Shown: one piece after another, positions 42,842 through 50,307 of the stretch
Position numbering within the stretch: position 1 is the stretch's first letter
Layout: the number at the start of each line of letters is the position of its first letter
NCBI GenBank assembly: GCA_937872465.1
Contig: CALMSR010000038.1
Location: 124,001-188,000, forward strand
Direction: 5' to 3'
DNA from: an uncultured Paracoccaceae bacterium
GTDB lineage: Bacteria; Pseudomonadota; Alphaproteobacteria; Rhodobacterales; Rhodobacteraceae
Length of the DNA: 64,000 nucleotides
Made by a program: the position numbers and the translations under genes
The notes under the pieces: model-generated
What the model was told of the DNA's origin: nothing
What the model saw: only the letters and a program-made list of their open reading frames with translations
Databases searched by the model: none

Positions 42842-44053
42842 GTGCGGCTAGTGTCCTTCCTCGCGATCCTCCGGCGATACCCGGTCGCTCGCGTCGCCGC
42901 CGCCGGGATCCTCCTCTTCGGCTTCGCCGGCGCCGCCACCTCTCCCTATCAGCCCGTGGTCGCCATTCGCGAGCTCGGCATGTCGAACGCCGCCTATTCC
43001 GTCGTCATCTTCGCCGCCGCCGTGGCCAACGTGCTCGCCAGCATCCTGATCGGCCTCCTGGCCGACCGGCGCGCCAGCTACCGACGCCCGATCCTCGTCG
43101 CGACGGGCATCGGCGCCCTGGGATTCGCGACCATCTACCTGCTGCCCTCCGCCCTCGTCTTCGCCCTGGTGGCGGTCGGCCCGCTCGCGATCTACGGCGC
43201 CTCCAACGCGCTGATCTTCGCCAAGGTCCGCAGCCACGCGACCGAGTTCACCCGCGCCGATGGCGAGGCGGTCGGGGCGCTCCTGCGCATGATGATCTCG
43301 GTCGCCTGGATCCTGGTGCCCGGCGCGGTCGGGCTGCTTCTCGCCGGAAGCGCCTCCATGCTGCCCGCCTATCTGATCTCGGCCGTGCTCGCGCTTGCCG
43401 GCCTCGCCATCCTCGCGACGCTGCCGGCCGACACCGTGCGTCCGCCCGGCACGCCCCGCGCGGGGATCGGCGACCTGCTGGCCTTCGCCGATCCCGGCCT
43501 CGTCCTGCGCGTCGCCGGCGTCGCGCTCGCCTCCTCCGTGCTCCATGTCAATTCCGCGGTGCTGCCGCTCATCGTCACCGGCCGCGCCGGCGGCACGGTG
43601 GCCGATGTCGGGGTCATCGTCGGCTATGTCGCGCTCGTCGAAGTGGTCTTCATCTTCGCCTGGGCCGCGATCTGCCGCCGCCTCTCCATGCAGGTGGCGC
43701 TGGTCCTGTGCATGGCGCTCTATCTCGCCTATTTCCTCGCGCTCGCCTCCGCCCGTGCCATGCCCCAGGTCCATGCCGCGAGCCTTATCGGCGGGATCGC
43801 CGCGGCGGCGATCATCACCCTGCCCATTCCCTATCTCCTCGGCCTGATCGCCGGGCGCCCCGGACTCTCCGCCTCGCTGATCGCGGTGAATCATTTCGTC
43901 GGGGCCGGCATCGGCGCCGGCATCTTCGCGCTCGGCACTGCGCTCGGCGGCTATCCCGCTGCCGCCGTCCTTGCCGGCCTGGCGGGTGTGCTCGGCGGCC
44001 TCCTTCTCCTCGCGCTCGACGGCTGGCGCCGGCAACCCATGGTGATGGAATGA
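42842..44053 (+). CDS. MFS transporter, sugar-efflux-like
   Basis: This 403-residue membrane protein has about twelve hydrophobic spans and the MFS loop GLLADRRASYRRP between spans 2 and 3. The overall pattern recalls sugar-efflux (SET-type) transporters. The start is a GTG at 42842 or 42851. Its stop overlaps the CutC start as ATGA. It may export excess sugar or a toxic intermediate; this is inferred. Confidence 0.85.
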   Translation: MRLVSFLAILRRYPVARVAAAGILLFGFAGAATSPYQPVVAIRELGMSNAAYSVVIFAAAVANVLASILIGLLADRRASYRRPILVATGIGALGFATIYLLPSALVFALVAVGPLAIYGASNALIFAKVRSHATEFTRADGEAVGALLRMMISVAWILVPGAVGLLLAGSASMLPAYLISAVLALAGLAILATLPADTVRPPGTPRAGIGDLLAFADPGLVLRVAGVALASSVLHVNSAVLPLIVTGRAGGTVADVGVIVGYVALVEVVFIFAWAAICRRLSMQVALVLCMALYLAYFLALASARAMPQVHAASLIGGIAAAAIITLPIPYLLGLIAGRPGLSASLIAVNHFVGAGIGAGIFALGTALGGYPAAAVLAGLAGVLGGLLLLALDGWRRQPMVME

Positions 44054-44775
44054 CCCCTATTCTGCTCGAAGTCTGCATCGACGATCCCGAAGGCCTCCTT
44101 GCCGCGCGCGCCGGGGGCGCCGACCGGCTGGAGCTCTGTGCCGCGCTCGCCTTCGGCGGCCTCACCCCCTCGCCGGCGCTGGTGGCCGAGGCTTCCCGCA
44201 CCGGCATGCCGGCGCTCGCCATGATCCGACCGCGCGCGGGCGGTTTCGTCTGGACCGCGGCCGAGGTCGCGGCGATGGAATCCGAGATCGCCCTCCTGCG
44301 CGCCGCCGGTGCTCCCGGTGTCGTCATCGGCGCGAGCCTGCCCGACGGCCGGCTGGATGGCGCGACCCTCGCCCGCCTGCTGCGCGCCGCCGAGGGGCTC
44401 GACGTCACGCTTCACAGGGCCGTGGACCTCGCGCCCGATCCCGAGGAGGCTGTGGCGCTCGCCGCCTCCCTCGGCATCCGGCGTATCCTCTCCTCGGGCG
44501 GTGCGGCGCGCGCCGCCGACGGTGTCGCGCGCCTCGAGCGGATGATGCGCGCCGGGGCAGGGCGCGTCACCATCATGCCCGGGGCCGGCATCGGGCCGGA
44601 GACCCTGCCCGCGCTGACCGGCCTGCCGCTCCGCGAAGTCCATGCCTCGTGCTCCTTGCCGCTACCGCCCCCGGAGCCTCTGGTCGCCGACCTGGGGTTC
44701 CAGCCGCCGGGCGCCAGGCGTACCGACGCCGACCGCGTCGCCGCGATGCGCGCGGCCCTCGATGCGCTCGCCTGA
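44050..44775 (+). CDS. cutC: CutC family protein
   Basis: This 241-residue TIM-barrel protein has LEVCIDDPEGLLAARAGGAD, RLELCAALAFGGLTPS, MIRPRAGGF, VTLHRAVDL and ILSSGGA, all standard for CutC. The family was first linked to copper homeostasis, but a metabolic role is now considered more likely, and CutC genes often sit in amino-sugar loci as here. It is the last gene of the plus-strand operon. Confidence 0.92.
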   Translation: MTPILLEVCIDDPEGLLAARAGGADRLELCAALAFGGLTPSPALVAEASRTGMPALAMIRPRAGGFVWTAAEVAAMESEIALLRAAGAPGVVIGASLPDGRLDGATLARLLRAAEGLDVTLHRAVDLAPDPEEAVALAASLGIRRILSSGGAARAADGVARLERMMRAGAGRVTIMPGAGIGPETLPALTGLPLREVHASCSLPLPPPEPLVADLGFQPPGARRTDADRVAAMRAALDALA

Positions 44776-44879
44776 AGGCGGGTGCTCCCCGGTGCGGGGC
44801 GTCCCGCAGCGGGACATTGCGTAACCAATTGTTTCTGAACGGATCTTGAAGAAGTCGGTTGGATGGCGCTCGGGCCCGC

Positions 44880-44900
44880 CGCGAGGCGGATCGCCTCGCG
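44880..44900. terminator. Bidirectional terminator-like hairpin
   Basis: CGCGAGGCG and CGCCTCGCG form a nine-base perfect stem around GAT, between the convergent cutC and RpiR genes. There is no U-tract. A weaker GTCCCGC/GCGGGAC palindrome lies about 80 bases before it. Confidence 0.5.
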
Positions 44901-44950
44901 CTTGCCGGTTCGGGGCAATCGTCGTCCGGTGCGTTCGACCGGAGCGCGTG

Positions 44951-45868
44951 TCAGTCGCCGATCGGCTGCGGCCCGGTGCGCCCGTGCACGGCGGCGAGCG
45001 ATGCGCGGATCCGCCGCAGGCGCTCGCGCGTTTCCTCCGGGCGTAGCTCGGCTACGCAGGTCGCCAGCGTGTCGATGATCGCCAGATGCACGATGCGCGA
45101 GGCGGTCGGCTTGAAGATGTCCTGGTCCTCGGGCAATTCGATGAGGATCGGCAGTTCCGCCAGCCGCGCGAGCGTGCTGTCCGGGCGGGTCAGGCACAGG
45201 GTGGTCGCGCCGTATTGATTGGCGATCTCCACGCTGCTGACCACGTCGCGCGCCTCTCCGCTCGCCGAGATCGCGAAGAGCACGTCGCCCTTCTCCAGCG
45301 CCGCCGCCCGCATGCGCTGCAGATAGCCGTCGTTGACCGCGGTCGCGGACAGGCCGAGCCGGAAGAAGCGGTTCGCGGCCTCGAAGGCCACCATCGAGGA
45401 CCCGCCGCCGAGGCCGATGAAGACCAGCTGGCGCGCCGCGCGCAGCGCTCCCACGGCGCGGTCCAGCATGCCCCCGTCGACCTGTCCGCGCGCCGCATTC
45501 GCCGCCGCATAGATCCCGCCGAGCACGCGGTCGAGCGTCGGCGCCGCGCCGCGCGCCTCGACGTTCGAGTTCTCCAGATACTGCAGGCTGACGGCCACGT
45601 TCTGTGCCAGCCTGAGCTTGAAATCCTTGAAGCCCTCGCAGCCGAGCGTACGGCAGAAGCGGATCACCGTGGGCTCGCTCACTTCGGCCGCGGCGGCAAC
45701 CTCGCCGAGCGTCGCTTCGACGACGCTGCCGAAGTTCTCCAGCACATAGCTCGCCACCCGCTGCTCGCGCGCGTTCAGCTTGCCGTCGAGATCGCGGAGA
45801 CGCGAGATCAGGTCGTAGGCCGCATTCATTGCCTTCGCTCCAGCGATCCCGCGCGTCTCCCGGCTCAT
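44951..45868 (-). CDS. MurR/RpiR family regulator of the TRAP locus
   Basis: This 305-residue protein has a helix-turn-helix (TLGEVAAAAEVSEPTVIRFC) and a SIS domain (VFIGLGGGSSMVAFEAANRF, VLFAISASGEARDVV). The SD/STG-like sites vary, but the fold is clear. The ATG at 45868 overlaps the RidA stop as ATGA; an internal ATG at MNAAYDLI is an alternative. It probably controls the divergent TRAP genes through the sites at 46286 and 46398. Confidence 0.9.
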   Translation of the reverse strand: MSRETRGIAGAKAMNAAYDLISRLRDLDGKLNAREQRVASYVLENFGSVVEATLGEVAAAAEVSEPTVIRFCRTLGCEGFKDFKLRLAQNVAVSLQYLENSNVEARGAAPTLDRVLGGIYAAANAARGQVDGGMLDRAVGALRAARQLVFIGLGGGSSMVAFEAANRFFRLGLSATAVNDGYLQRMRAAALEKGDVLFAISASGEARDVVSSVEIANQYGATTLCLTRPDSTLARLAELPILIELPEDQDIFKPTASRIVHLAIIDTLATCVAELRPEETRERLRRIRASLAAVHGRTGPQPIGD

Positions 45869-46254
45869 GTCTGCGGCTTGTAGGCGATGACGTCGACCTC
45901 GACCTTGGCGTCCACCATGAGCTGCGACCGCACGGTGGAGCGCGCGGGCCCGCCGTTGGGGAAGTATTCCGCATAGACGCGGTTGAAGGTCCAGAAGTCG
46001 CGGGTGTCGTCGAGCCAGCAGTTCGCCTTGACCACGTCGTCGAAGCTGCAACCGGCCATGGCCAGCACCTTCTTGACATTCTCCATGGTGCGGCGAGTTT
46101 GGGCCTCGATTCCGCCGGGCTCGATCTCGCCGCGATCGTTCATCGCCACCTGGCCGGAGACATAGACGAAGTCACCGGCACGTACCGCAGGAGAGAACGG
46201 CAGTGCCTGTCCGCCCGCTCCGGTCCGCTCCGCGCCGATTCGCTCGATTGACAT
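45865..46254 (-). CDS. RidA/YjgF family protein
   Basis: This 129-residue protein matches RidA: FSPAVRAGDFVYVSGQVAMN, the conserved block ENVKKVLAMAGCSFDDVVKA, and the Arg of GPARSTVRSQLMVDAKVEVD. RidA proteins hydrolyse reactive enamine/imine intermediates from PLP enzymes. Its operon with an RpiR regulator and divergence from a TRAP importer suggest catabolism of an amino sugar or amino acid. Confidence 0.92.
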   Translation of the reverse strand: MSIERIGAERTGAGGQALPFSPAVRAGDFVYVSGQVAMNDRGEIEPGGIEAQTRRTMENVKKVLAMAGCSFDDVVKANCWLDDTRDFWTFNRVYAEYFPNGGPARSTVRSQLMVDAKVEVDVIAYKPQT

Positions 46255-46285
46255 GCGTGATTCTCCTCTCGTGTCTTTCAGCTAC

Positions 46286-46298
46286 GTAGTTAGGCTAC
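46286..46298. promoter_or_regulatory. Operator-like site 1 (GTAG-N5-CTAC)
   Basis: GTAGTTAGGCTAC has GTAG and CTAC half-sites around five bases, 32 bases before the RidA start. Its reverse complement matches all 13 core bases of the site at 46398, so the two are the same site in opposite orientation. Confidence 0.6.
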
Positions 46299-46397
46299 CG
46301 ATGGCCTGCCGGGCTGTCCAGAAGTTTCGATACACGGCGTCGAAAATCGCGGATCCGCGGGAAAAGATGGTGGACAGGCCGCGAATCTGCGGGTATA

Positions 46398-46412
46398 TGT
46401 AGCCTAACTACA
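46398..46412. promoter_or_regulatory. Operator-like site 2 (TGTAG-N5-CTACA)
   Basis: TGTAGCCTAACTACA is a palindrome with five-base arms, 35 bases before the TRAP start. TGTAG-type half-sites recur in RpiR-family operators such as those of HexR. With site 1 it brackets the divergent promoters. Confidence 0.65.
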
Positions 46413-46446
46413 TCAACTCCAAACACGGGAAGCGGGGAGATGCCGA

Positions 46447-46950
46447 ATGCGAGAAATGGCGGGTCAAATCAGCGATCGCCTGAATCGGGCGATCGAGGCC
46501 ATCGTTGCAGCGATCATGCTGCTCCTGGTCGTGGACGTCTGGCTGGGCGTGCTCGACCGCTACCTCTTCCATTGGCAGTTACCCTGGCCCGAAGAACTGG
46601 CGCGATACCTGATGATTTGGGCGGCCATGCTCGCGGTCTCCTGCGGCATCGCCCGTCGTGAGCACATCGGCCTGTCGATCCTCCTCGACAAGCTTCCCGA
46701 GGGCGGGCGCCGGGGGCTGCTCATCGCCATGGACGCCCTGGCATTCCTGCTCTTCTTCTACGTGTTCCTCTACGGCATCGGCTTCGCCGCCACCGGCGTG
46801 AACCGTCAGGCGATGATCTTCGGAATGTCGCTGGCGCCCGCTTTCGCCGCCATCCCGGTCGCCGCGGCGATCTCCGCCATCCAACTCGCCCTCGTGCTGA
46901 TCCGCGACCTCGGAACCCAGCATCTGGTCGACCAGGCCGAGGAGGTCTGA
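46447..46950 (+). CDS. TRAP transporter small permease (DctQ type)
   Basis: This 167-residue protein has four hydrophobic spans and the DctQ-like PWPEELARYLMIWAAMLAV segment. It forms the membrane complex with the DctM-type subunit. GGGGAG lies seven bases before the ATG at 46447. Three bases separate its stop from the large permease start. Confidence 0.92.
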   Translation: MREMAGQISDRLNRAIEAIVAAIMLLLVVDVWLGVLDRYLFHWQLPWPEELARYLMIWAAMLAVSCGIARREHIGLSILLDKLPEGGRRGLLIAMDALAFLLFFYVFLYGIGFAATGVNRQAMIFGMSLAPAFAAIPVAAAISAIQLALVLIRDLGTQHLVDQAEEV

Positions 46951-46953
46951 TCC

Positions 46954-48237
46954 ATGATCGTCGCATTGATCTTCGTCGCGCTCGTGCTCTTCGGCATGCC
47001 GATCGGCTTCGCCATCGGCTTCGCCGGCCTTGCCGGGCTCGTCGACATGGGCGGGGACAAGTTCCTCGCCGTCGGACCCAGCAAGATCTTCAACGGGCTC
47101 AACATCTTCCCCTTCCTCGCCATGCCGTTCTTCATCCTGGCCGGCGAGATCATGAACCACATCGGCATCACCTCGCGGCTGGTGAACCTCGCCAACGTGC
47201 TGGTCGGCCGGTTCCGCGGCGGGCTCGCGCATACCAACATGCTGGCCTCGGTGTTCTTCGCCGGGCTGACCGGTGCGGCCACCGCCGATGCCGCCGCCTT
47301 CGGCAAGACGCTGGTGCCGGCGATGGTGAACCAGGGCTACCGGCGCGACTATGCCTGCGCGGTCACCGCCGCCGGCTCGATCATCGGCCCGACCATCCCG
47401 CCCTCCGGCCTCATGGTGGTCTACGGTTCGCTCATGGGGGTCTCGATCGGCGGGCTCTTCGCCGCCGGCATCCTGCCCGGCCTCGTGATCTGCGGCGTCT
47501 GCATGGTCGTGATCGCGCTCGGCGCCCGGCGCAACAACCTGCCGAAGGCCGACGTCGCCGGGGGCCTGCGCGAGATCTGGAACACCTTCGTGTCGTCCTT
47601 CACCGCGCTCCTGATGCCGGTCATCATCCTCGGCGGCATCCTGGGCGGCATCGTCACCCCGACCGAGGCGGCCTCGATCGCCGTGGGCTACGCGCTCCTG
47701 CTCGGGATCTTCGTCTACCGCTGCCTGACCTGGAACGACATCTACGGCATGCTGGTGCGCACCGCGCGCATCACCGGGGTGATCTTCGTGATCATCGCCT
47801 TCGCCGGCATGCTCGGCTGGTGGCTCAGCTTCGAGCGCATCCCCCAGGCCATCGCCAGCGGCGTGCTGGCGATCTCGGAGAACCGCTATGTCGTCATCCT
47901 GCTCATCATCGGCATCCTGCTGGCGATCGGCATGGTCATGGACATCACCGCGATCCTGATCATCCTCGCGCCGGTCCTCGTGCCGCTGACCGAGCAGATC
48001 GGGATGAACCCGATGCACGCCGGCATCGTCTTCGTGCTCGCGCTCAACATCTCGCTGATGACGCCACCGGTCGGGGCCTGCCTCTTCGTGCTCTCCTCGG
48101 TGACCGGCGAGAAGCTCGAACGCATCGCGGCGAAGCTCTGGCCCTTCCTGCTCGCGGAGGTGGCCGTGCTCTTCGTCTTCGCCTTCTGGTCGGACCTGGC
48201 GCTGCTGATGCCCAAGGCCCTCGGATTTCTCGACTAG
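46954..48237 (+). CDS. TRAP transporter large permease (DctM type)
   Basis: This 427-residue, twelve-span transporter has DctM signatures: FFAGLTGAATADAAAFGKTL, GSIIGPTIPPSGLMVVYG, and GIVTPTEAASIAVGYALLLG. It imports an organic or sugar acid using the sodium gradient with the DctP-type binding protein downstream. Confidence 0.95.
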   Translation: MIVALIFVALVLFGMPIGFAIGFAGLAGLVDMGGDKFLAVGPSKIFNGLNIFPFLAMPFFILAGEIMNHIGITSRLVNLANVLVGRFRGGLAHTNMLASVFFAGLTGAATADAAAFGKTLVPAMVNQGYRRDYACAVTAAGSIIGPTIPPSGLMVVYGSLMGVSIGGLFAAGILPGLVICGVCMVVIALGARRNNLPKADVAGGLREIWNTFVSSFTALLMPVIILGGILGGIVTPTEAASIAVGYALLLGIFVYRCLTWNDIYGMLVRTARITGVIFVIIAFAGMLGWWLSFERIPQAIASGVLAISENRYVVILLIIGILLAIGMVMDITAILIILAPVLVPLTEQIGMNPMHAGIVFVLALNISLMTPPVGACLFVLSSVTGEKLERIAAKLWPFLLAEVAVLFVFAFWSDLALLMPKALGFLD

Positions 48238-48256
48238 GGGCCGACCGGCCCCTACC

Positions 48257-48292
48257 ACTCCAACCCGAACTCCAACCCAGACTCCAACCCAA
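48257..48292. repeat. Three 12-bp direct repeats in the TRAP spacer
   Basis: ACTCCAACCC recurs three times at exact 12-base intervals, each followed by two variable bases (GA, AG, AA), in the 77-base spacer between the large permease and the binding-protein gene. The strand is unusually free of G and so probably unstructured as mRNA. Confidence 0.85.
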
Positions 48293-48314
48293 GACCAACG
48301 AGAGGAAGCACCCT

Positions 48315-49361
48315 ATGACATCCATCCTGAACCGCCTCGCCGCCGGCACCGCCATCGGCCTGATCGCCTCCAGCGCGCTCGCCGCGGACGTGACGATCCA
48401 GTTCGGCCACGACAACAAGGCCGATCCCTTCGAGAACCCGGCCCATGCCTGCACCGCGGTCTTCGCCAACATCATCGGCACCGACACCAACGGGGCGGTC
48501 GAGGTCGAGGTCTTCCCCTCGAACCAGCTCGGCTCGGCCCAGGAGCATGTCCAGCTGGTCCGCGACGGCGTGCTTCAGGCGACGCTCACCTCGACTGGCG
48601 CGCTGGCGAGCTACTACCCGCGCATCGACGTGCTGAACCTGCCCTTCGCCTTCGCCAATGACGGCTCGACCTACGACGTCTTCGACGGACCCTTCGGGAC
48701 GGCCCTCGCCGCCGACATCGAGGCCGAGCTCGGGGACGTCAAGGTGCTGGGCTTCCCGGACACCGGCGGCTTCTTCGCCGTGACCAATTCCCAGCACGAG
48801 ATCGCCAAGCTCGGCGATTTCGACGGCATCCGCATCCGGACCATGACGCTGCCCTCGCATCAGGCGATCATGCAGGCGCTCGGCGCCGAGGCCTATCCGC
48901 TCGCCTGGGGCGAGGTCTATTCCGGCCTGCAGACGGGCGTGATCGACGGCCAGATGAACCCGGTGCCGATCATCTCCTTCTCGAAGTTCGAGGAGGTGCA
49001 GAAGTACCTCACGCTCACCAACCACCTGTTCTCGCCCTATACGCTCTTGATGAACCGGGCGGTCTGGGACGGGCTGACCGAGGAGCAGCAGGACGTGGTG
49101 CGCTATGCCGCGAAATCCTGCGTCACCGCCAGCCGTGGCCTGTCGCGGATCATCGAGGGCTCCGACCGCGGCCTCGCCGGGCTGCGGGAGAAGATGACGG
49201 TCACCGCGCTCACCTCGGAGGAGCGCGACGCGATGCGCGAGGCGACCCAGCCGGTCTTCGAGGCCTATGTCGCCGAGAACCTGGACGAGAAGGCGGTCGA
49301 GCTGCTCGAGCTCTTCAAGACCGAAGTCGATCAGGCCAACGCTACCCCCTATATCGAATAA
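48315..49361 (+). CDS. TRAP transporter substrate-binding protein (DctP type)
   Basis: This 348-residue protein has a signal peptide (AGTAIGLIASSALA, cleavage near ALA-ADV). The mature part shows DctP features: VEVFPSNQLGSAQEHVQLVR, LPFAFAN, the Arg-containing GIRIRTMTLPSHQAIMQALG (ligand carboxylate), and AWGEVYSGLQTGVIDGQMNP. The ligand is an unknown carboxylate. The gene is last in its operon, unlike many TRAP loci where it is first. Confidence 0.94.
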   Translation: MTSILNRLAAGTAIGLIASSALAADVTIQFGHDNKADPFENPAHACTAVFANIIGTDTNGAVEVEVFPSNQLGSAQEHVQLVRDGVLQATLTSTGALASYYPRIDVLNLPFAFANDGSTYDVFDGPFGTALAADIEAELGDVKVLGFPDTGGFFAVTNSQHEIAKLGDFDGIRIRTMTLPSHQAIMQALGAEAYPLAWGEVYSGLQTGVIDGQMNPVPIISFSKFEEVQKYLTLTNHLFSPYTLLMNRAVWDGLTEEQQDVVRYAAKSCVTASRGLSRIIEGSDRGLAGLREKMTVTALTSEERDAMREATQPVFEAYVAENLDEKAVELLELFKTEVDQANATPYIE

Positions 49362-49369
49362 TCGCGAAA

Positions 49370-49397
49370 GGCCGGGGCGCCCGACGGCGCCCCGGCC
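49370..49397 (+). terminator. Strong hairpin after the TRAP operon
   Basis: GGCCGGGGCGCC and GGCGCCCCGGCC form a perfect 12-base stem around CGAC, eight bases after the binding-protein stop. It lacks a run of T directly after it but lies just before an AT-rich stretch. Confidence 0.7.
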
Positions 49398-49444
49398 CAT
49401 GATCCGGGGCCTGGCGGCCATGCGTGTTTTCAGCGCCGCCGGGA

Positions 49445-49500
49445 TGGCGTTTCACGATGATACGCTGATTAAATTATTGTTATTGCTGTATTTTTCAGAA
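49445..49500 (-). repeat. 56-bp dispersed element, copy 2
   Basis: This is an inverted second copy of the element at 27984-28039. Read on the minus strand it has TTCTGAAAAA, four bases, GCAATAACAA, nine bases, then an imperfect version of the palindrome ending ATCGTGAAACGCCA. Block spacing is identical in both copies; about 43 of 56 bases agree, while flanks do not. Confidence 0.75.
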
Positions 49501-49521
49501 GTCGCGCCTTGCCGGAGGATA

Positions 49522-50307
49522 TCAGGCGCCGGCGCCGGCACTCTGCTCCGCTTCGTGATCGCCCTTCGGGGTGCCGGCCACGATCAGTTGCAGGACCTCT
49601 TGCTCGGTCGTGCCGCGGATGGAGCGCTCTCCCACGTTCTGCCCGCGCTTGAGCACCATCACCCGGTCGCCGACCTCGAAGATGTCGGTCAGCCGATGCG
49701 AGATGATGATCTGCGCCACGCCGCGGGACTTCAGCTCGCGCATGGTCTCGAGAAGCCGCTGGGTGGCGGTGACCGAGAGATTGGCCGTCGGCTCGTCGAG
49801 CACGATCAGCTTCGGCTCGAACGAGATCGCCCGGGCGATCGCCACCGATTGCTGGCGCCCGCCCGAGAGGCTCTCGACCTTCTGGAAGACCGAATTCACG
49901 TCGACCTTGAGGCGCTTCATGACCTCGGCCGCCTCGGCATACATGCGGCGCCGGTCCACGAAGGCGCCGCGGCGCGGCCAGCGGCCGAGAAAGATGTTCT
50001 GCGCCACGTCGAGGTTCCCGCAGAGCGCGAAATCCTGGTAGATCATCTCGATCCCGGCGTCGCGGCTCTCGTGCGGGGTGCGGAAGTTGGCTGGCCGCCC
50101 CTCGACGAACACCCGCCCGGAATCGCGGTGATAGGCGCCGGTGAGGATCTTCATCAGCGTGGATTTGCCGGCGGAATTGTCGCCGACGAGGCCGAGGATC
50201 TCGCCCGGAAAGATCCGGAGGTCGACGTCGATCAGGGCGTTGACCGCCCCGAAGGACTTGCTGATGCTCGTCATCTCGACGAGGGGATGGGGGGCGCTCT
50301 CAGGCAT
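49522..50307 (-). CDS. Ribose-type ABC transporter ATPase, single domain
   Basis: This 261-residue ATPase has Walker A GDNSAGKST, signature LSGGRQQ, Walker B LIVLDEPT and the switch His in ISHRL. Ribose-type importers usually carry two fused ATPase domains; here there is one, matched with a fused double permease. It overlaps the permease stop by eight bases and is the last gene of the operon. Confidence 0.93.
   Translation of the reverse strand: MPESAPHPLVEMTSISKSFGAVNALIDVDLRIFPGEILGLVGDNSAGKSTLMKILTGAYHRDSGRVFVEGRPANFRTPHESRDAGIEMIYQDFALCGNLDVAQNIFLGRWPRRGAFVDRRRMYAEAAEVMKRLKVDVNSVFQKVESLSGGRQQSVAIARAISFEPKLIVLDEPTANLSVTATQRLLETMRELKSRGVAQIIISHRLTDIFEVGDRVMVLKRGQNVGERSIRGTTEQEVLQLIVAGTPKGDHEAEQSAGAGA

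Noticed and set aside
46579..48258. Minus-strand open frame opposite the TRAP permeases
   Set aside because: It is Asp/Glu/His/Arg-rich and is the complement of hydrophobic transmembrane codons.
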